64,000 nt of DNA, from positions 186,001 to 250,000 of the forward strand of contig JACRJI010000016.1 of the NCBI GenBank assembly GCA_016235665.1. Reading direction: 5' to 3'. The position numbers and the translations under genes were made by a program. The notes beneath the pieces were generated by a model. That model saw nothing but the letters and a program-made list of their open reading frames with translations, did not search any database and was not told the DNA's origin. Shown here one piece after another: positions 51,680 through 58,758 of the stretch (position 1 is the stretch's first letter; each line of letters begins with the position of its first letter). This DNA is from a candidate division TA06 bacterium. GTDB lineage: Bacteria; Edwardsbacteria; AC1; EtOH8.

Positions 51680-52813
51680 TTATTTCCGTCCCAGTCTCTT
51701 GATGTATTCTTCCACGTTCCGCTGGGCCTGATCGTCAGGCACCTGCACCATGGGCGACTTCATGAAGTAGCTGGAAGGCTCCAGCATCGTCCCGGAGAGT
51801 TTGTGGTCCATGGCCAGCTTGGCGCAGCGCACCGCGTCTATCACCACCCCGGCCGAGTTGGGCGAATCCCAGACCTCCAATTTCATCTCCAGGCTCAGCG
51901 GCACGTCCCCGAAGGTCTGGCCCTCCATCTTGATGTGGCAGTACTTACGGTCTAAAAGCCAGGGCACGTAATCGGAAGGGCCGACGTGGATGTCATCGGC
52001 CGGCATCTTGTAATCCAGCATGGAGGTGACGGCGTTGGTCTTGGAGATCTTTTTGGACTCCAGCCGCTCCCGCTCCAGCATATTCAAAAAGTCGGTGTTG
52101 CCGCCGAAGTTCAGCTGGTAGGTCTTCAACAGCTTGACCCCGCGGTCCATGAACAGGCGGGTCAGAACCCGGTGGGTGATGGTGGCCCCCACCTGGGATT
52201 TGATGTCGTCGCCGATGCAGGGCACTCCGGCCTTCTTGAAACGGTTGGACCAGTACTGTTCGCGGGCGATGAAGACCGGGATGCAGTTGACAAAGGCGCA
52301 CTTGGCCTCCAGTATCTGTTCCACGTACCACTTGGTGGCCTCTTCCGAACCCACCGGCAGGTAGCTTACCACCACGTCGGTCTTGGTGTCCTGCAGCAGC
52401 TTGACGATGTCCACCGTGGAGCCCGGGGCCTTCTGGATGATCTGGGAAAGATATTTGCCCAGGCCGTCGTGCAGCATGCCGCGCTGGACGGTGATCCCGC
52501 TTTTTGGCACCTGGCAGAATTTGAGGGTATTGTTGGGCTTGGTATAGATGGCCGTCGCCAGGTCCTTGCCCACTTTGTTTTTGTCGATGTCGATGGCGGC
52601 CGAGAATTCAATGTCCGAAATGTGGTAGCCGCCCAGGTTGACGTGCATCAGTCCGGGAACCTTGTCGCCTGGCTTGGCGTTCCGGTAATAATGAACTCCC
52701 TGCACGAAAGAGGAGGCGCAGTTGCCCACACCGATGATAGCTACCCGAACCTTGCGCGAGCCGGCTTTTTTAATGGCTGGCTTGATTGTTTTCCTGGCAA
52801 TGCTCTTTCCCAT
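51680..52813 (-). CDS. myo-inositol-1-phosphate synthase
   Basis: 377 residues, the shorter prokaryotic type: [19 protein letters not shown] (NAD loop), the [18 protein letters not shown] segment, and [13 protein letters not shown] with the following [12 protein letters not shown] active-site region. It converts glucose-6-phosphate to inositol-3-phosphate using NAD. The next gene upstream is a CDP-alcohol phosphotransferase, so the pair probably makes an inositol phospholipid. A basic N-terminal tail (about 1-20) precedes the domain. Confidence 0.93.
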   Translation of the reverse strand: MGKSIARKTIKPAIKKAGSRKVRVAIIGVGNCASSFVQGVHYYRNAKPGDKVPGLMHVNLGGYHISDIEFSAAIDIDKNKVGKDLATAIYTKPNNTLKFCQVPKSGITVQRGMLHDGLGKYLSQIIQKAPGSTVDIVKLLQDTKTDVVVSYLPVGSEEATKWYVEQILEAKCAFVNCIPVFIAREQYWSNRFKKAGVPCIGDDIKSQVGATITHRVLTRLFMDRGVKLLKTYQLNFGGNTDFLNMLERERLESKKISKTNAVTSMLDYKMPADDIHVGPSDYVPWLLDRKYCHIKMEGQTFGDVPLSLEMKLEVWDSPNSAGVVIDAVRCAKLAMDHKLSGTMLEPSSYFMKSPMVQVPDDQAQRNVEEYIKRLGRK

Positions 52814-52860
52814 GTGGTCCTTTCTGAAAAACTGATATTTAATATTATTTGCTTAATTAT

Positions 52861-53475
52861 TTACGAAGGAATCGTCTGCCCCTTGGTCCTGTTCCGGACA
52901 TGCAGTATCCGCTGGATGGCCGTAACATTGGTGAAGACCGCCAGGATCCAAAGGGCCCCGGTGAATATCCAGTGTTTGTCAAATACCCCGGTAAAAAACG
53001 TGCCGGTCAGGATCACCGCTATCCTCTCCGGTCGCTCCATGATGCCCACCTTGCAGTCCTCGCCCAGCCCCTCGGCCCGGGCCCGGGTGTAGCTGACCAT
53101 CAGCGAGCCCACCAGGGCCAGGTCTGTCAACAGGGCCTGAAGCCACATGGCTTTGGTGGAATAGAAGTAGGAAAGCCCTATGAAAATGACTAACTCGGAA
53201 TAGCGGTCCAGCACCGAGTCGTAGAACATCCCGAACTTGGTGGCGTTGCCCGAGCGCCGGGCCAGCGAGCCGTCGATGGCGTCACAGATAGCCGACAGCA
53301 GGCCCACCAGGCCGCCCCAGAAAAAATGGTCGGAGGCGAACAGCGCCCCGGCCCCCAGACCGAATACGAAACCGGCCGTGGTCAGCCAGTTGGCTTTGAC
53401 CTTGGCCTTGACAAAGAAATTGATGAACGGTTTGAACAGATTGACAAAACCCTTATTGAGCCATTCGGGAAACAT
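52861..53475 (-). CDS. CDP-alcohol phosphatidyltransferase (phosphatidylinositol-phosphate synthase type)
   Basis: 204 residues with six predicted helices and the full signature D-x2-DG-x2-AR-x8-G-x3-D-x3-D (CDAIDGSLARR through FYDSVLD, about 64-90). It transfers an alcohol phosphate from a CDP-linked lipid, probably to inositol-1-phosphate supplied by the enzyme encoded next to it. Integral inner membrane. Alternative: PgsA-like glycerophosphate transfer. Confidence 0.88.
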   Translation of the reverse strand: MFPEWLNKGFVNLFKPFINFFVKAKVKANWLTTAGFVFGLGAGALFASDHFFWGGLVGLLSAICDAIDGSLARRSGNATKFGMFYDSVLDRYSELVIFIGLSYFYSTKAMWLQALLTDLALVGSLMVSYTRARAEGLGEDCKVGIMERPERIAVILTGTFFTGVFDKHWIFTGALWILAVFTNVTAIQRILHVRNRTKGQTIPS

Positions 53476-53478
53476 TAT

Positions 53479-54156
53479 TCATCCTACCTTTCCGGCAATT
53501 ACAATTACATATTCTCCCCGGGGCTTTTTGATCTGATACTTTTGGGCCAGCTCGGCTATGTCGCCCCGTTCAAATTCCTCAAACATTTTGGTGAGTTCCC
53601 GGCCCAATACCGCCTGGCGCGGAGCAAAGGCGGCGGCCAGATCGGTTAAAGTTTTGGAGATCCGGTGCGGCGACTCGTACATTACCACTGTGCCGGACTC
53701 TTCCTTCAACTGTTCCAGCAGCTTGGCCCGCTTGCCGGATTTTATGGGCAGGAATCCTATGAACAGGAACCGGCTGGGGTCCAGCCCCGAACAGACCAAA
53801 GCAGATATCAGCGCGGTGGCGCCGGGAATGGGCACTATCCTGATCCCGGCGTTTACCGCCTGAGCCACCAGGCTCACCGCCGGATCGCTGATCCCCGGGG
53901 TTCCGGCGTCGGTTACCAGGGCCACCTGATGGCCGGCTAAAAGCTTTTCCACCAGCTCCGGCGATCTTTGTTCCTGGTTGTGGGAATAAAAAGAGCACAA
54001 CGGTTTTTTGATGTCGTAATGTTTCAGCAATTGACCGGTATGCCTGGTATCCTCGGCCGCTATCAGGTCGACTTCCTTGAGCACCCTCAGCGCTCTGAGA
54101 GTGATGTCGTCCAGATTGCCGATGGGAGTAGCCACTAGATACAAAATGCCCGGCAT
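53479..54156 (-). CDS. rsmI: 16S rRNA 2'-O-methyltransferase RsmI
   Basis: 225 residues from the ATG at 54156, where MPGILYLVATPIGNLDDITLRAL fits the family start; an earlier ATG lies in a repeat tract. DTRHTGQLL, VTDAGTPGISDPAV and IPGATALISALVCSGL are the tetrapyrrole-methylase-fold motifs. It methylates C1402 of 16S rRNA. It ends 3 nt before the CDP-alcohol transferase. Confidence 0.96.
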   Translation of the reverse strand: MPGILYLVATPIGNLDDITLRALRVLKEVDLIAAEDTRHTGQLLKHYDIKKPLCSFYSHNQEQRSPELVEKLLAGHQVALVTDAGTPGISDPAVSLVAQAVNAGIRIVPIPGATALISALVCSGLDPSRFLFIGFLPIKSGKRAKLLEQLKEESGTVVMYESPHRISKTLTDLAAAFAPRQAVLGRELTKMFEEFERGDIAELAQKYQIKKPRGEYVIVIAGKVG

Positions 54157-54205
54157 TTTACAACCGTTCAAACGTTTCAAACATTTCAAACGTTTGAAAC
54201 ATCGG
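54157..54205 (-). repeat. nonamer-periodic tract upstream of rsmI
   Basis: CGTTTCAAA, CATTTCAAA and CGTTTGAAA follow one another at 54173, 54182 and 54191, then a fourth decayed unit at 54200, giving exact 9-nt steps. A partial unit at 54165 is 8 nt before. It fills the spacer between the unknown gene and rsmI. Confidence 0.75.
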
Positions 54206-55177
54206 TTAAAGCAGATCCTTTAGTTTGGAGTGACGCCCGAAACTGGAGGCTTTTAAGGCGAACCGGTAATCCTTGATGGCCAGCTGCACCACTCCGTCCA
54301 GCCGCTTGCCCAGCACCACTCTAAAGGAGTCAACGAAATTGTCTATCCACTCGGCAAAGGCTTTGCCCAGTTCCTCTGGGCTGGCCACTATCTTGCCGTT
54401 TTCCTTGGCTTCGCCGTCGGCAGTATCAAAGTCGTTTAGGAACGGATAATGCACCGTGGCCGACTCCTTGGACGAGGTCAGGGTCTTGCCGACCACGGTG
54501 GGCCCGGCGATCATCTTGAGCTCGCTCACTATCTTGTTCAGGGCGTTCAGGAACAGGGTCACCTGGGCCTGGCTGGCCTGCTCGGCCATGATGGGGATCT
54601 TGTCGAAGGCGTCAACCACTATGGCCCCCGGGCCGGTGGCCGCCTGTTTCAGGGCGGCTTTGATCACCTCCATTCCCAGGCTCTCCACCTTCCAGGTGAA
54701 ATAACCGGAACAGGGAGCGCCCTCCTTAAAGCGGAGATAGGACATGTCAAAGCCCCGCCGTATCTCCAGAAAGCCGTCAAACTTGACCCCCACCAGTTTC
54801 TCAAAAACCTTCTCGGTGTCCACTGTGGCCAGATCCAGGTTCTTGAAGGCCGGCTTGACGCTGAAGGTGGCCATGATCATGTCCACCAGTTCTTCCGGTG
54901 TCTCGTAGATGGAGACGGTCCCGGTGGTGGAGGACTTGGCCTTGTCTATCACCTCGGCCACCGACATCTGCTTCCGCTCGGAGCGGTTGAAATGCCCGGC
55001 GTTGACCGGCTCTCCCTTCTTCAGGTACAGGAACTCCACCGCATCGGGGTAGACGATCTCCAGGTATCCCGAGATCTTGCTGGCCCGTTCTTTTTTGTTG
55101 TCGGCCAAAACGTTGTCCAGATGCACAAATTCCAGTTTGGCATTCTGCAGCACCGCGCGGCCCTTGGGAAATCTCAT
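54206..55177 (-). CDS. conserved-looking cytoplasmic protein, two related halves, unknown
   Basis: 323 residues, no signal peptide or helix. The N-terminal region (KISGYLEIVYPDAVEFLYLKKGEPVNAG, about 34-61) and the middle (FDGFLEIRRGFDMSYLRFKEGAPCSGYF, about 133-160) are alike: a strand-turn-strand unit of the DUF4388 type that often occurs in bacterial regulators. The rest is alpha-helical with AEQASQAQVTLFLNALNKIVSELKMIAGP. It lies directly downstream of a Crp-type regulator, with a 180-nt spacer. Role unknown. Confidence 0.6.
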   Translation of the reverse strand: MRFPKGRAVLQNAKLEFVHLDNVLADNKKERASKISGYLEIVYPDAVEFLYLKKGEPVNAGHFNRSERKQMSVAEVIDKAKSSTTGTVSIYETPEELVDMIMATFSVKPAFKNLDLATVDTEKVFEKLVGVKFDGFLEIRRGFDMSYLRFKEGAPCSGYFTWKVESLGMEVIKAALKQAATGPGAIVVDAFDKIPIMAEQASQAQVTLFLNALNKIVSELKMIAGPTVVGKTLTSSKESATVHYPFLNDFDTADGEAKENGKIVASPEELGKAFAEWIDNFVDSFRVVLGKRLDGVVQLAIKDYRFALKASSFGRHSKLKDLL

Positions 55178-55357
55178 AGTCGGTTAAGAACTTTATTTTC
55201 TATTTTTTTGATGGCAGAAGGATTACACATTTTTAGCGAAGAAACATATATTCTTCGGTTTGTCAGGCATGATGCCCAACTCAGAATGACATATTGAAAA
55301 GTCTCTGTGTCTCTGAGCCACTTCGATAAACTCCGTGCAACGCTCGGTGGCAGAGGA
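55178..55357. repeat. gene-free region with REP-like elements
   Basis: 180 nt. CTTCGATAAACTC at 55321-55333 is the inverted copy of the sequence at 50870-50882. On the minus strand TGTCATTCTGAG (about 55281-55292) precedes a CGAAGAA...TTCTTCG hairpin (about 55242-55258), a layout similar to REP elements of uncultured bacteria. No frame supported. Confidence 0.45.
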
Positions 55358-56002
55358 TTACATCTCTTTTAACTTTTCTATGAGCGTAGCGAACTTCCAG
55401 AACTCCTCCAGGTCGCCCATAGAAGCTATCTTGATCCCGTCGGCCGAAAACTCCATCAGGCCTTGTTTCTGCATCTTGTCCAGGATCTCGGCTGCCTTGG
55501 CTTTGCCCACTCCCACCTGACTGGCAAAGCCGTCGGGAGTGTAACTGCCCTTGATGATGACACCGGAACCGTCGGGAGCGCCCTTCTCCCGGCCCAGGTT
55601 CAGCAGCGAGGCCGCGATGCGGCAGACATCGTCCTTCTGCAGCAGTATCTTAACCTGTTCGTTGGTTTCCCGCAGGCGCTTCACCAGGCTGTTGATCAGG
55701 TATTCCACCATCGGGTTTTCCTGGATCTGCCCCTTGAAGGCCGAGCGGTCCAGTATCAAAAGGGAAACATCGGCCAAAGCTGTGGCGGTGGCCGAGCGCG
55801 GGGCGTCGTCAACTATGGCCATCTCGCCCAGGAACGAACCCTCGGACAGGGTGGCCAGCACTTTTTTGGCCCCTCCGGCCGAGTTGGATATCTCAACTTT
55901 ACCCGAGCGGATCAGGTACATTTCCTCGCCCCGTTCACCCTCGCGGAAAAGAATCTCCCCCGCTTTCAATACTTTTTCAAAAGCGCCTTCGGCTTCCGGC
56001 AT
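55358..56002 (-). CDS. Crp/Fnr-type transcription regulator
   Basis: 214 residues. A cyclic-nucleotide-binding beta-roll (about 14-115; GEILFREGERGEEMYLIRSGKVE, GSFLGEMAIVDDAPRSATA) and a long helix (about 115-140), followed by a Crp-type winged helix (about 146-200; DGFASQVGVGKAKAAEILDKMQKQGLMEF). The GEMA and PRSATA phosphate-binding cassette is conserved, so cyclic nucleotide binding is plausible. Its promoter contains an inverted repeat that may be its own operator. Confidence 0.88.
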   Translation of the reverse strand: MPEAEGAFEKVLKAGEILFREGERGEEMYLIRSGKVEISNSAGGAKKVLATLSEGSFLGEMAIVDDAPRSATATALADVSLLILDRSAFKGQIQENPMVEYLINSLVKRLRETNEQVKILLQKDDVCRIAASLLNLGREKGAPDGSGVIIKGSYTPDGFASQVGVGKAKAAEILDKMQKQGLMEFSADGIKIASMGDLEEFWKFATLIEKLKEM

Positions 56003-56035
56003 TTTCTGCCCCCTTTATATATGGTTTAACATAGT

Positions 56036-56065
56036 ATGATATCATAAGTTATGCGCTTATGTCAA
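56036..56065 (-). promoter_or_regulatory. promoter and possible operator of the Crp-type regulator
   Basis: TTGACA (56060-56065), an 18-nt spacer and TATCAT (56036-56041). Between them CATAAG (56043-56048) and CTTATG (56056-56061) form an inverted repeat with a 7-nt centre, and ATGATATCAT (56036-56045) is a palindrome overlapping the -10. Suited to autoregulation. Confidence 0.6.
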
Positions 56066-56169
56066 CAGCAATTTATGAAGTTGTAGTTCAAGATCATGAG
56101 CATTGCCGTAATGCGAAAAAGGTATTTATTTTTAAGATTTTTAACAGATTTTCTCAGCGATTGCATCAA

Positions 56170-56199
56170 AAAAGGAGGAGAGCAAGCTCTCCCCCTTTT
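56170..56199 (-). terminator. rho-independent terminator of the CBM-like secreted protein gene
   Basis: On the minus strand AAAAGGGGGAGAGC pairs with GCTCTCCTCCTTTT around a TT loop, followed by T residues, 16 nt after the stop of the secreted protein gene. The rest of 56003-56214 holds the regulator promoter; no other gene is seen. Confidence 0.85.
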
Positions 56200-56214
56200 G
56201 AAACCGGGCCTGGA

Positions 56215-58275
56215 TTATTTGATCACCAGCATTCTCTTGGTGGCCTTGTAACTGCCGGCCTCCAGCCGGTACAAATAGACACCGCTGGGCAGGCTTTGGA
56301 CATTCCAGTTTATGGTGTGGGTGCCTGGGATCTGAACTCCCTGGCCAAAGCTTTTGACCAGCTGTCCGGCAATGTTGTAAACGCTTAATTTTGCCGGCAA
56401 TGGTTGAGATAACTGATAGCGGAATTCCGCCCTGTTTTTAACAGGGTTGGGGTAAACATTGGACAAGGAGAACGGCTTGGCTTTGGACTGGTCATCCGGC
56501 TTACCCATTACCCCGGTCCAGCCGGCGCTGGAGGTCAGTGCGCCCCAGGTTACGGGTGAGATGGAATCGCAGCCATAGGGCCAGGCGCCATATACATCGC
56601 CAGCCGCCATCACCGCAAACCCGATGGTATCCTGTTGGCCGATATTGATGTTTAAATTGGCTATCGGCACGGCAAACTGGGTAATCAAATCGGTCTTATC
56701 CGAAAGGCCTAAAACCCAGCTCGATAAGGCAGCCGGCTCCCAAACCGTAGTGTTGCCGTAAAATTCATAAGGGCTGGCGGTAAGAAAATCTCCCATTAGC
56801 CTGAAATCATAATCCATCAAAACCGCATCCTTGTTATATTTCAGGTCCAGCAATAGGGAATGGTCTTTTATGCCAATGGTCTCGAAGTCCGGGGTTATCA
56901 CCATAACATACAGGGTGTCGCCGTTATACTTGACCCAGAAACTGTCGGCCGCCGGTGCCTTGGCGGACTTGCCGGGGAAGTTGAACGCCGCCTGATAGGC
57001 GTCCATCCATTGAGTTGAATCCAAAGAGCCGTCAAAAACCGGGGCTGTTCCGCAGGGAACATCTATGATGGTCATGGGCGTCTCCCATTTGTTGGACGAG
57101 GTCAACACTCCCCAGGTTACCGGCCTTACGGAATCCATCAGGGTCGGCCAGCGGCCCATCCGGGTATCGCTGTCGGCCAGCAAAGCGAAGCCTATTGAGT
57201 CATTTTCGCCCTTGGTGATACCCAATTTATTTAAGGAAACTGAAAACTGGGTGACAAAACAAACGTTTTTGGAATACTGGCAATCCCATTCCGCGACCTT
57301 ATCCTTTTCCCAAAAACCGCTGCCCCCATTGTATTCTGTAAACTCCACAGTTGTATCGGCCATCAACCGGTAATCATCTCCCAACAGACCGCTGCTGCGG
57401 TCCAGCTTGGTGTCAAAGATCAAGGAATGCCGGGCGATCTCCTGGGGTTCGTAGTCCGGGGTCACCCATATAAAGTAGAGGCTGTCGTTGTTATATTTCA
57501 CGAAAAAAGTATCGATGGCGCTGTATTTGGTCTTGGTTTCCAGCCGGAAGGTGTCCATATAGGCATCCGCCCACTGGGTGGTGTCAAAAGTCCCGGTAAA
57601 TGCCGGAACTGTTCCATAAGGCACGTCTATCACTGGTATTGCGGGCGTTACCCAATTGCCGGATGATGTCAATATTCCCCAGGTGGCAGGTTGAATGGAA
57701 TCCGAGCCATCCGGCCATCTACCCATCCGGGTGTCGCTGTCAGCCAATAAGGCAAAGCCGATGGTATCATTGGCGCCAGGAACAATTCCTATCTTGCTGA
57801 AAGGCACGGCAAATTGAGTCACGAAGCATACATTTTTGGAATACTGACAATCCCATCCGTCAACTTTCTCCTCTTCCCACAGGCTGGTATTCCCGCTGAA
57901 CTCTTTGAATTCAACCACGGTATCTGCCATCAAACGGCGGTCATCTCCCCAAAGAACTGCACCCCCGTCAAAGCTTGTGTCAAAAAGCAAGGAATGCCGG
58001 GCAATCTCCTGCGGTTCGTAATCCGGGGTCACCCAGATCAAATAAAGTGTATCGCTATTATATTTGACAAAGAAAGTATCTATGGCACTGTATTTTGTCT
58101 TGGTTTCCAGCATAAAAGTATCCATGTAAGCATCCTTCCATTGGGTAGTATCGAATGACCCAGAGAAAACTGGACTGGTACCGTACGGAACATCAATGGT
58201 TGGAGCCGCCGCAAAAGATGTTGACAGCACGAACAGCAGGTTTCCCACGATTAAGATTGCCAACTTTAGCTTCAT
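56215..58275 (-). CDS. secreted protein with three CBM9-like repeats and C-terminal sorting domain
   Basis: 686 residues. Signal peptide about 1-22 (LLFVLSTSFAAA). Three related modules (about 25-212, 216-400, 404-590) each begin with an IDVPYGT or IDVPCGT strand, an F-x-G-x-x-D-x-x-Q-W start and a WVTPDY or VITPDF strand: a CBM9-like or DOMON-like beta-sandwich. Modules one and two are almost identical over long stretches; the third is diverged. The end (YPNPVKNRAEFRYQL through GVYLYRLEAG) is the type IX-like sorting domain, so it is likely exported to the cell surface. Overlaps the upstream gene (ATGA). Confidence 0.8.
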   Translation of the reverse strand: MKLKLAILIVGNLLFVLSTSFAAAPTIDVPYGTSPVFSGSFDTTQWKDAYMDTFMLETKTKYSAIDTFFVKYNSDTLYLIWVTPDYEPQEIARHSLLFDTSFDGGAVLWGDDRRLMADTVVEFKEFSGNTSLWEEEKVDGWDCQYSKNVCFVTQFAVPFSKIGIVPGANDTIGFALLADSDTRMGRWPDGSDSIQPATWGILTSSGNWVTPAIPVIDVPYGTVPAFTGTFDTTQWADAYMDTFRLETKTKYSAIDTFFVKYNNDSLYFIWVTPDYEPQEIARHSLIFDTKLDRSSGLLGDDYRLMADTTVEFTEYNGGSGFWEKDKVAEWDCQYSKNVCFVTQFSVSLNKLGITKGENDSIGFALLADSDTRMGRWPTLMDSVRPVTWGVLTSSNKWETPMTIIDVPCGTAPVFDGSLDSTQWMDAYQAAFNFPGKSAKAPAADSFWVKYNGDTLYVMVITPDFETIGIKDHSLLLDLKYNKDAVLMDYDFRLMGDFLTASPYEFYGNTTVWEPAALSSWVLGLSDKTDLITQFAVPIANLNINIGQQDTIGFAVMAAGDVYGAWPYGCDSISPVTWGALTSSAGWTGVMGKPDDQSKAKPFSLSNVYPNPVKNRAEFRYQLSQPLPAKLSVYNIAGQLVKSFGQGVQIPGTHTINWNVQSLPSGVYLYRLEAGSYKATKRMLVIK

Positions 58276-58664
58276 GTTGATTTTCCTCCCTTTTTAATTA
58301 TTATTTTTCTCATCTTGGTGATATTCATTGATGAGAGATTACAGTGCCATAAATTACTGTCTCCAATCAGTTCTGGCGAATGAACCTTCACCACTTTGTT
58401 GCCCCGGTCTAAAATGAACACCTGAAAAGGGATTTCCGCCGGAGAATTGAAGATCAAGCCGCCCGGCTCCAGCATTACACTTTTCACAAATTGAGGCAGA
58501 TAGGCCTTTATTTCACCGGCCCCTTTGGCGGAAACCTGTGTTTTTTTTATTTTCCTCCCTTTTCCGGATATATCCAAACAGCCTCCCCAAAGCCCCTTGA
58601 TGCGGACCACCTCATGATCGTTTTCCGGCAGGGAAGAAATGCGTATGATTTTAATCTGTTTCAT
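58272..58664 (-). CDS. small cytoplasmic protein (130 aa), unknown
   Basis: 130 residues, basic, no signal peptide. The middle (GLIFNSPAEIPFQVFILDRGNKVVKVHSPELIG) is beta-rich. Its TGA overlaps the ATG of the secreted CBM-like protein, so the two are coupled. Placed right after the possible SARP-type site. No family recognised. Confidence 0.6.
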   Translation of the reverse strand: MKQIKIIRISSLPENDHEVVRIKGLWGGCLDISGKGRKIKKTQVSAKGAGEIKAYLPQFVKSVMLEPGGLIFNSPAEIPFQVFILDRGNKVVKVHSPELIGDSNLWHCNLSSMNITKMRKIIIKKGGKST

Positions 58665-58679
58665 ATGTTGGCAATAAAT

Positions 58680-58727
58680 ATAAGAAAAAAGCGCCCTTTG
58701 TTATGCTGATTTTAACAAAGGGCGCTT
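58680..58727 (-). terminator. terminator hairpin after the SARP-like regulator gene
   Basis: AAGCGCCCTTTGTTA (58713-58727 on the minus strand) pairs with TAACAAAGGGCGCTT (58689-58703), followed by TTTTTT. It overlaps the candidate SARP-type promoter described next, so attenuation between the two genes is possible. Confidence 0.8.
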
Positions 58728-58743
58728 ACAAACCGCTTACAAA
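58709..58743 (-). promoter_or_regulatory. candidate SARP-type promoter
   Basis: The 10-bp sequence CGCTTACAAA (plus strand) occurs at 58723-58732 and 58734-58743, an 11-bp period. On the minus strand the second copy ends exactly 8 nt before TAAAAT (58709-58714), a good -10. Eleven-bp-spaced direct repeats with the proximal copy 8 nt from the -10 are the established geometry of SARP operators. Transcription would run into the 130-residue gene and the secreted protein. Confidence 0.5.
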
Positions 58744-58758
58744 AAATGCCGTTACTGC

